From Paucilactobacillus nenjiangensis (lineage in GTDB: Bacteria > Bacillota > Bacilli > Lactobacillales > Lactobacillaceae), in assembly GCF_005405445.1 (NCBI RefSeq), contig NZ_BJEB01000002.1:1-58703 (forward strand): a stretch of 58,703 nucleotides of DNA. Reading direction: 5' to 3'. A model generated the notes under the pieces. It made no database searches. It was not told the DNA's origin and saw nothing but the letters and a program-made list of their open reading frames with translations. This document shows, one piece after another, positions 1 to 7,361 of this stretch. Both the position numbers and the translations under genes were made by a program. Every line of letters begins with the position of its first letter. Position 1 is the first letter of the stretch.

Positions 1-97
1 CTCAAATTCAAAATTTAGTCGTGGCATAGGACAAAAAAGTCTCTATTTAAATTGTCTATTTTATTGACAGGGGACCATAGGATTAATTAACTTTTAT

Positions 98-1747
98 TTA
101 ATTATGAATTGCATCGTGAATAACACGTGCTCTACGTTTGTAATGTGCTCTAACTTTTTCACTTAACTTAATCAATGGATCGTCAGCATAATTGCGTTGA
201 ACGGAGACATCTCTGGATAGATAATGCCACGTCGAAACAATTAATAACAATGATACAAAGATTAATGGAAAACCGGCCATTGAACAAATGGCCTGAATCG
301 TTTTGAAACCACCAACAAAGACAATCCCAAATGAGAACAACATGAAAATAACCATCCATACCATCCGGTTAACCAAACTTGGTTGTTGAGATGGTCTGAG
401 CTTTGTACTGGTAAATGATGACACAATGTAAGCAGATGATGAAATCGTCGTTGCCAAGAAAATGAAACACGAAATGGCATAAATTACTAACATCACATAC
501 TTAAGTGGTAATGTCGAAATCACTTGCGCAATTGCAGCGGCTTGACCATACGTATTCAAGGTATGAATCAAGTTCACTGCCCCGCTTTGTTGGAGATAAA
601 GTGAATAACCACCTAAGATGGCATAAAAACTCATACAACCTAACGCACCATATGCCAGCATCCCCAAAATCACCTGACGAATTGTCCGTCCACGTGAAAT
701 TCGGGCGATAAACAAGCCCATGAATGGCATGAAGGTCAACCACCAGCCCCAATAGAATACTGTTTCTGATTTAACTGGGTCAGTCGCATGTCCCAATCCT
801 GAAGCAGTCCCGGTACTCATGGTAATAAATTTAGTAACCAAAAGCACTAAACTGTGACCTTCAGACTTAAGAATATACATTGTAGGTCCAACAAGTAAGA
901 CAATTAATAGAAAACCAATTGCGGTCCAGATGTGGGCTGAACTCAATCGGTCAATCCCACCTTTGATACCTTTGAACATTGTTAATATGAATAACGTGAA
1001 CAAAACTAAGAATAATGCTAACTTCAAGAAAATCGTATCTGGTACTGAGGTTAACGTTGCAATAATTTTTGAAAGCACTGGAATTTCCATCCCTACAGAT
1101 GAACCAATACCACCCATAATTCCAATAACGACAAGAAAATCTACAACCTTACGTAGTACTTTCTTATAAGTCTGGTCCCCTTGTAACATCGGAATAACGT
1201 CACTCACACACATGACTTTAACATTTTTAACGTACATCACATAGGCGATAATCACGGCAGATGAAGCAAACATCATCCACGCCATTGGGCCCCAGTCGAA
1301 CTGGCCCAACATGTGAGCATTTTGATAATTGGCAGGTGACATCGCTTTAGCACCAAACAAAGGTTGTTGCACGTAGCGAAGTGGATCAACCATGCTAAGC
1401 ATTAAAATACTAGCATCAATGGCAGTGGCAAACACCATGCTACCCCATTTAAAGTTACTATACATTGGCTTTTCATTTGCATTTCCAAGTCTAATCTTCC
1501 CTAAATGACTTAATGCAATGTATAAAAAGAACACGAAATTGATGATATAAATACTTAGATATGCCCAACTTAGATGTGCGGTAATCACGTCCATCACCGA
1601 ACTTAATGACGTTTTAAGACCTGATCCACCAAGCAACAATCCGATTGACACCAAGAAAAACAATGCCACAGTTGGTACGAACATCTTCTTATCAATATTC
1701 TGACTCTTTAAAATAAAAAATTCCTCTTTCCCATAACTAGAGTGCAT
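98..1747 (-). CDS. BCCT-family osmolyte/betaine transporter
   Basis: A secondary transporter of the betaine/carnitine/choline family, expected to bring in glycine betaine or a related quaternary amine across the cell membrane. The protein is almost entirely hydrophobic, about 12 membrane segments. It carries the family signature around residues 335-360, an aromatic WGWW stretch followed by FIARISRGRTIRQ, the betaine-binding helix of BetP relatives. The ATG chosen (549 aa) has no ribosome binding site. The only good one, AGAGGA at 1723-1728, sits 8 bases before an ATT codon at 1712-1714, giving a 538-aa protein that starts about where relatives start. Function class is sure; exact substrate and start are not. 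Confidence 0.9.
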   Translation of the reverse strand: MHSSYGKEEFFILKSQNIDKKMFVPTVALFFLVSIGLLLGGSGLKTSLSSVMDVITAHLSWAYLSIYIINFVFFLYIALSHLGKIRLGNANEKPMYSNFKWGSMVFATAIDASILMLSMVDPLRYVQQPLFGAKAMSPANYQNAHMLGQFDWGPMAWMMFASSAVIIAYVMYVKNVKVMCVSDVIPMLQGDQTYKKVLRKVVDFLVVIGIMGGIGSSVGMEIPVLSKIIATLTSVPDTIFLKLALFLVLFTLFILTMFKGIKGGIDRLSSAHIWTAIGFLLIVLLVGPTMYILKSEGHSLVLLVTKFITMSTGTASGLGHATDPVKSETVFYWGWWLTFMPFMGLFIARISRGRTIRQVILGMLAYGALGCMSFYAILGGYSLYLQQSGAVNLIHTLNTYGQAAAIAQVISTLPLKYVMLVIYAISCFIFLATTISSSAYIVSSFTSTKLRPSQQPSLVNRMVWMVIFMLFSFGIVFVGGFKTIQAICSMAGFPLIFVSLLLIVSTWHYLSRDVSVQRNYADDPLIKLSEKVRAHYKRRARVIHDAIHN

Positions 1748-1809
1748 CAAACCACGCGCAGCTTTAACCAACTAGCAAACACATTTTGCTTTAGTTGAAA
1801 AAAGTTTTG

Positions 1810-2110
1810 GATTGGGGCACGGTTCAAAAATAAGAGTGCGAACAGTCGTGGTCAGCTTTTGAGCACTAACAATAAAATATGTTTTGGACTCGTACTTGGA
1901 GTCTAAAAATATTTTGAGTTAGGTGAAAAGGCTGGGACTGGAAGCACGTTTACGTGAGAGTGCGACAAAAGTTGAATTGATTGTGAGCATTAGTCTAGCT
2001 TAGTTAAAAGCCGTTTTTAGGTTTGAAACTAATCGTAACTAAGTGAAGCAATCAAACTTTTGGACACGTTTCGATATTTTACATTTCATAGGTTCATTAA
2101 CTTAGATAGA
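1810..2110. repeat. Non-coding intergenic stretch with imperfect inverted and related repeats
   Basis: The 570 bases between the transporter and the acetyltransferase contain no credible gene. Two adjacent blocks (about 1810-1925 and 1931-2065) share words such as AGAGTGCGA, GAGCA and a GGGAC/GGGGC-like start, suggesting diverged copies of one element. The second block folds on itself: CAAAAGTTGAATTGATTG at 1966-1983 faces CAATCAAACTTTTG at 2049-2062, with further pairing inside. It resembles the dispersed hairpin elements of lactobacillus intergenic regions; that identity is an inference. Confidence 0.4.
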
Positions 2111-2163
2111 TTAAACGTGCTCAGTCGCTATCGATGCTTTTCACACTCTCATATTTACATACA

Positions 2164-2216
2164 CACAAAAAAGCACACCGATACAGTTTCTCCACTAGGG
2201 ATATCTGCACAGCGTG
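2164..2216 (-). terminator. Possible rho-independent terminator after the acetyltransferase gene
   Basis: AAAAAAGCAC at one end faces GTGCTTTTT at the other, with A and T tracts on both sides, so it could act in either direction. The inner part of the stem pairs poorly, so strength is uncertain. Confidence 0.4.
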
Positions 2217-2319
2217 CTTTTTAGCTTTGCTATCTTATACAAATACGATTGCGAGTGTGTTAACAACTAACTGTTAATCACACATTTAATATTTAAGTTA
2301 ATCAATCTACTTTTAATTA

Positions 2320-2898
2320 CTAACCGGGACTCACATCCCCGTTATCATCCAAATGACGAATGATCCGTGCTGGATTACCAGCAATCACGACATCATCCCC
2401 AAATGATTTAGTCACTACTGAACCAGCACCAACTACTACTCGGCTACCAATTGTTACACCAGGTAAAATGGTCACATGACCACCCATCCAAACACTATCA
2501 CCGACCGTGATTGGTTTTCCTAGTTCAACATCTGCATCGCGTAATTTGGCAGACAATGGATGTACTGGTGTGTAGAATCCAACATCTGGACCAATATAAC
2601 AATGATCACCAATTGTGATTGGACATGTGTCTAACATTGTTAAATGGTAATTAGCATAAAAGTGATTTCCTACATGAATATTAAATCCATAATCAAATTC
2701 AATTCCCGTTTCGGCCCAAAAATCTTCACCGGAATCGGCAAGTAATTCTTTAATTAATTTGTTTTGTTGTTCGTTATCATCAAGCTGGTTAATTGTCCGC
2801 AGTTTTTTCCGAATTAGTTTTCGTTGTGCAACTAACTCCGGATCCAACTGCTCGTACGGTTCACCATCTGACATTTTTTCTCTTTCTGTTTTCATCAT
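2320..2898 (-). CDS. Maltose/galactoside O-acetyltransferase family protein
   Basis: Cytosolic acetyl-CoA-dependent O-acetyltransferase of the Maa/LacA (NodL) type, acting on a sugar hydroxyl. The N-terminal cap (TEREKMSDGEPYEQLDPEL) matches the maltose acetyltransferase cap. It is followed by hexapeptide repeats forming a left-handed beta helix, with the expected catalytic histidine in YTPVHPL near residue 123 and the C-terminal GNPAR turn. At 192 aa it is full length. The start is uncertain: the two leading ATGs have no ribosome binding site, while an inner ATG (MSDGEP) follows a weak AGAAAGAG. It is monocistronic with nothing nearby that points to a substrate. Confidence 0.85.
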   Translation of the reverse strand: MMKTEREKMSDGEPYEQLDPELVAQRKLIRKKLRTINQLDDNEQQNKLIKELLADSGEDFWAETGIEFDYGFNIHVGNHFYANYHLTMLDTCPITIGDHCYIGPDVGFYTPVHPLSAKLRDADVELGKPITVGDSVWMGGHVTILPGVTIGSRVVVGAGSVVTKSFGDDVVIAGNPARIIRHLDDNGDVSPG

Positions 2899-3220
2899 GG
2901 TATAAGGGTAACACTTATTAGTCTGTTTGTTAAAGTTAGTTTACGAAAACGGCCAAAATGCCGAGAAATTAGGCCTAATTTAGACTGTTATAGTAAGGGT
3001 TGATAAGAATTTATATTATTTTTTTCAAATTAAACCATAAATTATTTAAGGATATTCATTCAAGTTTGGTTATTTAATCATTATTCATTTACCATTTTTA
3101 AAATCACCAAATTGTTTTGCGCTTTCAATCACAATATCTTTGCTTTCAGAAAAAATTGTGGAAAACAATATTCATTTTGAAACAGCTTTTCTTTGATTTT
3201 TATTGGATATTTAAGAAATC
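2899..3220. other. AT-rich intergenic region, no gene seen
   Basis: About 320 bases of AT-rich sequence between the acetyltransferase start and the terminator of the PTS operon. I see no ORF with a ribosome binding site. A promoter for the acetyltransferase is expected near 2900-2950 but no convincing -35/-10 pair is visible. Confidence 0.5.
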
Positions 3221-3262
3221 AAAAAAGTTTCAATAATGATATTAACTATTGAAACATTTTTT
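3221..3262 (-). terminator. Strong terminator ending the PTS operon
   Basis: AAAAAAGTTTCAATA at 3221-3235 faces TATTGAAACATTTTTT at 3247-3262. The stem is near perfect with A/T tracts on both flanks, 20 bases after the last PTS gene. Confidence 0.9.
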
Positions 3263-3282
3263 GCGTGATTAATTTATTTTGT

Positions 3283-3717
3283 TCACTTCAAAGCATTCAA
3301 AACATCTTCAACAGAATTTGCTGCCTTCAGTAGTCTCAAGCTTTCATCATTTCCTAATAAGTGCATGATTTCTGAGACTTGAGTTAATTTGCCACCCAAA
3401 GGATCAACAAATAAGAAAACAACTGCGACTGGATTTTCGTCGATACTTCCCCAATCAATTGGGTTGGCCAACGTGGCAACTGCCACACATGGACTGTTGA
3501 CTTCTTCACTTTGACCATGTGGAATGGCAATCCCATTTCCGATTCCAGTAATCCCTTCATTTTCTCGAGCACAAATTGCCTCCAAAGTGCTCACATTATC
3601 AATTAGCTTTCCCGACGCAACTAACGAATCTACCAACGCCGTAATAATCTCTAATTTATTCTTTGCCCGTAGATTAACCAAAATATTATCTTCACTAATG
3701 ATTTGTTCTGTAGTCAC
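3283..3717 (-). CDS. PTS fructose/mannitol-type EIIA component (second copy)
   Basis: Cytosolic phosphocarrier that takes phosphate from HPr and passes it to a IIB protein. It is a 144-aa EIIA of the fructose/mannitol/nitrogen-PTS fold, with the phosphorylation motif AIPHGQSEE near residue 67 (active His in IPHG). It is the last gene of the operon and the second EIIA in it; the other opens the operon. The start is a GTG closely preceded by GAGGA. Why two IIA proteins occur together is not explained by sequence: it may have a regulatory role, for example on the divergent PRD regulator, or serve another IIB. Confidence 0.85.
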   Translation of the reverse strand: MTTEQIISEDNILVNLRAKNKLEIITALVDSLVASGKLIDNVSTLEAICARENEGITGIGNGIAIPHGQSEEVNSPCVAVATLANPIDWGSIDENPVAVVFLFVDPLGGKLTQVSEIMHLLGNDESLRLLKAANSVEDVLNALK

Positions 3718-3756
3718 TCCTCATTCACTACCTTCCAAAACAAAATATTGTTTGAT

Positions 3757-4002
3757 TTAATGAAACCAATTGATTCTAAACAGGTTCATCAATCTGGCCT
3801 TTGGATAAACACACCGGACAATGACATAAAGGGACACTGCAAACATGCCATACCAGCTAAACATAAACCCAGCAGTTTTCTGCGCTTCTGTTAAGCCAAA
3901 GTAGCCAATAATTAGATAGAGAATAAACAAAACACAAAATACGATAATTGATCCTCTAACAACCTTATGTTGCTTACCCTTATTACTATTATTTGTTTGC
4001 AT
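3757..4002 (-). CDS. Small two-helix membrane protein in PTS operon
   Basis: An 81-aa protein that I do not recognise. It has a basic, hydrophilic N-terminus (about residues 1-15), a first membrane helix (about 17-36), a short loop, and a second helix (about 45-63) before a positively charged tail. The ribosome binding site GGAGGG lies 8 bases before the ATG. It sits between the aldolase-like gene and the last EIIA with short gaps, so it is certainly cotranscribed. A role at the membrane with the EIIC permease is possible but unproven. Confidence 0.8.
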   Translation of the reverse strand: MQTNNSNKGKQHKVVRGSIIVFCVLFILYLIIGYFGLTEAQKTAGFMFSWYGMFAVSLYVIVRCVYPKARLMNLFRINWFH

Positions 4003-4026
4003 GATTAGTGCCCTCCATTTTTCTAT

Positions 4027-5304
4027 TTAATGATTATTTTTCAATTGAATTGCGGTGGTAAGTCCCGTTAAATTTAAAGTCGTAATGTACTGACGAATTG
4101 GATCTTTAATTCGTTCCACAACGTAGCGATTGGCATCAATATGATGATCATTTAAATTCCGATACATTTTTTGAATTTCCGCTTTCACTTCTGGCTCGTT
4201 GTAAACATAATGGCCCGCAACATCTAAAATGATGTCATATAAGTCAGGCCGCTTCAAAGCCTGTTCAGTGGTGACGTTCGTATCCGCTCCTTGCAGCCAC
4301 TTGCTCCAACGACCATTCATCACTGCTTTATAAAGCAATACTCGATATAGTTCTGATGATTCTTCAATTAACCCATTACTCAACAGTCGTTGCTCAACTT
4401 CATACAGATGTAGTAAGGCTCGGGTTTCCACCGTTCCATACTGTGGTGCGACATTGGCAGCCGTAATATGCGCTAGTGGTTGCATTAAAAGCGTTACATC
4501 GTCTAAATAATCAGCGTTGTGTTCTTTCAACCCGACTCCGTATTTTTTGGCCATTGTTGATAGTTCAACCGAGTTTTCATAGTTCCATTTACCGATTTGT
4601 TCACCGACCCTAATCAAGGTCCCGGTCTGCCCTACAATAAACGTTGGCATTGGTAATTGGCGTTCATCCAATTTGGCCTTTAATCGCTGGATGAAGTTTT
4701 CATACTTATCAGTCGTGGTGAGTCCACCGTTAGTTTCTTCAGTCCCGACTTCATAACCAATTTCCGGTAAATTTCGTTTCTTTCGTTCAGTTTCACAAAA
4801 CTCAATTAGTTCCACAGTCCAATCAATCACATTGTCTAAGTTAACTACTTTACCAATTTGGAAAGGATCCTTCGTTGGATCAATCATCAGCAAATCAAAC
4901 CCAGCTTCAATATCTGCCAAATATGACTGTTTCGCAATTTTCATTGCTGCTTCAAGTGATAAATGATCATTTCGTTCTTTATCTCGTTGCCAGGGTCCGC
5001 CATGGTCTCGACAAAGATAATAAATACCATCAAATTCAACTTCATTAGCAATTTTTTTAATATCTGACGCAAACCTCGCTTGATTCCAGCCGTTCACATA
5101 ACCACCACCAAGTTCATCATTATCGACTTGGTTTCGACTGGCAATAAACATTAGTGGAAAATCATCATCACGTGCTAATTCAAAACTAGCCCTTAACAAG
5201 TTAGGTGACATTGGCCCGATTCCGACAAGTGTCGAATAACGCCCCTCATCTTGCAAACTCAGCATACTGGTAATTGCGTCTTTAATTGGAACTTTTACAT
5301 TCAT
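4027..5304 (-). CDS. KbaZ/GatZ-like tagatose-bisphosphate aldolase non-catalytic subunit
   Basis: A 425-aa protein of the GatZ/KbaZ family, known in enterobacteria as the chaperone-like partner that stabilises the class II tagatose-1,6-bisphosphate aldolase GatY/KbaY. Family-like segments include CRDHGGPWQRD near residue 105, GYEVGTEETNGG near 190, and KEHNADYL near 265. The catalytic partner is not in this window, so the protein either works with a distant aldolase or has its own activity. The ATG is chosen because TTGGAGGAATTT places a ribosome binding site just before it. The gene lies between EIIB and a small membrane protein in a PTS operon, suggesting catabolism of a ketose phosphate. 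Confidence 0.85.
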   Translation of the reverse strand: MNVKVPIKDAITSMLSLQDEGRYSTLVGIGPMSPNLLRASFELARDDDFPLMFIASRNQVDNDELGGGYVNGWNQARFASDIKKIANEVEFDGIYYLCRDHGGPWQRDKERNDHLSLEAAMKIAKQSYLADIEAGFDLLMIDPTKDPFQIGKVVNLDNVIDWTVELIEFCETERKKRNLPEIGYEVGTEETNGGLTTTDKYENFIQRLKAKLDERQLPMPTFIVGQTGTLIRVGEQIGKWNYENSVELSTMAKKYGVGLKEHNADYLDDVTLLMQPLAHITAANVAPQYGTVETRALLHLYEVEQRLLSNGLIEESSELYRVLLYKAVMNGRWSKWLQGADTNVTTEQALKRPDLYDIILDVAGHYVYNEPEVKAEIQKMYRNLNDHHIDANRYVVERIKDPIRQYITTLNLTGLTTAIQLKNNH

Positions 5305-5334
5305 TCTAAATTCCTCCAAAGTAATGATATTTTG

Positions 5335-5640
5335 TTACATTTTTGCCAATTTGTTCATCAATGCCCCTGATTTTTCAATGATTACTGTCGAACTGAGTTC
5401 AATCACTTTTTTGCCTTTAAAACGTTGAATACCACGGATTGATGTGTCATTTGTCAAAACAACATAATCGGCATCTGCAATTTGTTCAACCGTTAACGTA
5501 TTATCTGCTCCACCGGCACCTTGTGTTTCAATATGAACTTCATAGCCTTTTTCTTCACCTGCATTTTGTAATGCTTCGGCAGCCATATACGTATGTGCCA
5601 CCCCACTTGGACAAGAAGTAACTCCTACAATTTTCATCAT
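5335..5640 (-). CDS. PTS fructose-family EIIB component
   Basis: A 101-aa cytosolic EIIB domain, here a separate protein. It has the phosphorylated cysteine in SCPSGVAHTYMAAEAL at the N-terminus, diagnostic of the fructose-type IIB fold. It takes phosphate from EIIA and transfers it to sugar entering through EIIC. The start is set by AGGAG six bases before ATGATG; a further in-frame ATG two codons upstream would overlap that site. It lies 16 bases downstream of EIIC and 30 bases upstream of the aldolase-like gene. Confidence 0.92.
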   Translation of the reverse strand: MMKIVGVTSCPSGVAHTYMAAEALQNAGEEKGYEVHIETQGAGGADNTLTVEQIADADYVVLTNDTSIRGIQRFKGKKVIELSSTVIIEKSGALMNKLAKM

Positions 5641-5656
5641 GTTCATCTCCTATTAA

Positions 5657-6739
5657 TTAAAAGTTTTGAATGTCAAAATCAATATCTTCGTCATCTGTTT
5701 TATCTTCGACTTCTTCAGCGACATAATTCTTTTTTGTGACTCCGACAATTACAGCCACTACTAACGATCCAATCAATACCGCAGCGACATATCCTAATCG
5801 GTTTTCTACAACTGGCAAAACAATCAATCCTCCCCACGGTGCGTGATTCAAACAACCAAACATAAATCCGGACAAACATGCAACTGCGGCACCAATGGTA
5901 TTAGCTGGAATCACCCGAACTGGATCTGCAGTGGCAAATGGAATTGCCCCTTCAGTGATTCCCATCGTTCCCATGACTAAAGCCGCAATGCCTGAATTCT
6001 TTTCATCTGGACTGAATTTTTTTCTGAAGATTAGAGTTGCAATTCCCAGTCCGATTGGTGGAGTAGCACCGGCAGCGCCGACACCACCCATTAAGAATGG
6101 CAAGGTATCAACTTGAGTTTGAGCAAATGTATATGCAACCTTATTAATTGGGCCACCCATGTCAATCCCAACCATGGCTCCTAACAATGCTCCCAATGGT
6201 GCTTTGGCAGCACCGTGTAAGCCATTTAAGAAACTAGTTAATGCTTTCATGATTTCAGCAATTGGTCCTCCTAATACGAAGACCATCAATCCACCGGCAA
6301 TCAATGTCCCACCTAATGGATAAATAAAGATGGTACTCAAAGTTCTGAAATTAGCAGGAAGTTTGATTTTCTTTAATAAATTAACTGAGTATCCAGCTAA
6401 GATACCACCCAGAATTCCGCCTAAAAATCCGGCATGAATCTGTACCGCCAGATAAGCTGTAATGAATCCTGGTGCAAGCCCAGGTCGGTCCGCCATACTA
6501 AATGCTAAGTAACCACCTAACGCTGGTATAAAAAGTGCTAACCCTGCAGCTCCAATTGAATTTAATTTTCCTAACCAACCAGTGGTAGGTTGTGATGGTT
6601 GCCCACTTAACATCACAGATAGTGCAAAAATTATACCCCCAGCTACCACAAACGGAATCATGTATCCTGTCGCCGTCATCAAGTGTTTTTGCGCCGGTGC
6701 CCACCAACTATTACCTTTTTTCTTTGCATTTGCAGCCAT
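5657..6739 (-). CDS. PTS fructose-family EIIC permease
   Basis: Membrane-spanning sugar channel of the fructose PTS family, 360 aa with about 9-10 membrane segments. Typical family segments are MTATGYMIPFVVAGG near the N-terminus, GGPINKVAYTFA near residue 205, and the substrate-site motif GITEGAIPFA near residue 270. An acidic C-terminal tail follows the last helix. EIIA, EIIB and EIIC are encoded as three separate proteins. The gene sits 11 bases after EIIA. The exact sugar cannot be read from sequence; the linked KbaZ-like gene makes a ketohexose more likely than mannitol. Confidence 0.92.
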   Translation of the reverse strand: MAANAKKKGNSWWAPAQKHLMTATGYMIPFVVAGGIIFALSVMLSGQPSQPTTGWLGKLNSIGAAGLALFIPALGGYLAFSMADRPGLAPGFITAYLAVQIHAGFLGGILGGILAGYSVNLLKKIKLPANFRTLSTIFIYPLGGTLIAGGLMVFVLGGPIAEIMKALTSFLNGLHGAAKAPLGALLGAMVGIDMGGPINKVAYTFAQTQVDTLPFLMGGVGAAGATPPIGLGIATLIFRKKFSPDEKNSGIAALVMGTMGITEGAIPFATADPVRVIPANTIGAAVACLSGFMFGCLNHAPWGGLIVLPVVENRLGYVAAVLIGSLVVAVIVGVTKKNYVAEEVEDKTDDEDIDFDIQNF

Positions 6740-6750
6740 TTAATTCACCC

Positions 6751-7206
6751 CTATAGTTTTTTTTGATTATCAATTAACAACTTATAGACTTTTTGTTCTG
6801 GTAAAGTCCGCAACTTTTGTCGAAAATCATCATGCATTAGCAACCGTGCCAAGTTTGCTAGAATCTTAAGATGCAACTTTTCTTCTCCTCCTGTTGGTAC
6901 GGCAATTAAAAAGATAAAATCGACTTGCTTATCATCAATCCAGGTTACTGGTTTTGTCAGTTTTCCAATCCCAATGGTTGCCTTTTGCACCGCATCACTT
7001 TGTGCATGTGGCAACCCAAAGCCATAACCAATGTATGTTGACAATTCAGACTCTCGATCAAACACGTCTTGTTGAAACTTTTCCTGATTAGTCAGTTTTC
7101 CTGTCTCAAACAGTTTACTAACGACCTGATTAATTGCCTCGCTCTTCGACTCTGCTTCGATATCAAAAGCGGTCACAATATCAACAAGTCTTGCGGAATC
7201 CTCCAT
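6751..7206 (-). CDS. PTS fructose/mannitol-type EIIA component (first copy)
   Basis: First gene of the operon, 151 aa, an EIIA phosphocarrier with its active histidine in FGLPHAQSDAV near residue 67. It relays phosphate from HPr to the EIIB encoded two genes downstream. The ATG is preferred over an in-frame GTG three codons earlier because AGGGG lies 8 bases before it and the GTG would overlap that site. It resembles the last gene of the operon in fold but not closely in sequence, so the two are not a recent duplication. Confidence 0.9.
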   Translation of the reverse strand: MEDSARLVDIVTAFDIEAESKSEAINQVVSKLFETGKLTNQEKFQQDVFDRESELSTYIGYGFGLPHAQSDAVQKATIGIGKLTKPVTWIDDKQVDFIFLIAVPTGGEEKLHLKILANLARLLMHDDFRQKLRTLPEQKVYKLLIDNQKKL

Positions 7207-7224
7207 GATGTTCACCCCTATTCA

Positions 7225-7252
7225 TTTATACTGCGTATGATAGCGCTTGCAA
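7225..7252 (-). promoter_or_regulatory. PTS operon promoter
   Basis: On the minus strand TTGCAA (7247-7252) and TATAAA (7225-7230) are separated by 16 bases, about 20 bases before the first ribosome binding site. The -35 box overlaps a cre site, so CcpA binding would block it. Confidence 0.65.
7238..7251. promoter_or_regulatory. cre site (CcpA operator) of the PTS operon
   Basis: TGATAGCGCTTGCA fits the catabolite-response consensus TGWNANCGNTNNCA at every fixed position. It overlaps the -35 box of the PTS promoter, the classic repression position. Confidence 0.8.
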
Positions 7253-7296
7253 AATATTGCAACAAGACAAATTATTGCACTAGAAAAATGCAAAAA

Positions 7297-7341
7297 TTGT
7301 GTTCTTCAATAATCGTTGTTATAATTATGTAAACGTTTTCA
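7297..7341 (+). promoter_or_regulatory. Regulator promoter with downstream cre site
   Basis: TTGTGT (7297-7302), 17 bases, then TATAAT (7320-7325) form a good promoter for the PRD regulator. Immediately after it, TGTAAACGTTTTCA (7328-7341) is a second perfect cre match, over the expected transcription start. CcpA should therefore repress both the regulator and the PTS operon. Confidence 0.75.
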
Positions 7342-7361
7342 ATTTTATTAGGAGGTTCATC

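Noticed and set aside
1-97. Possible terminator downstream of the BCCT gene
   Set aside because: Only weak, short complementary words are seen; the window edge prevents a judgement.
3703-3894. Plus-strand frame of 63 codons opposite the PTS operon
   Set aside because: Overlaps two well-supported minus-strand genes and has no ribosome binding site.
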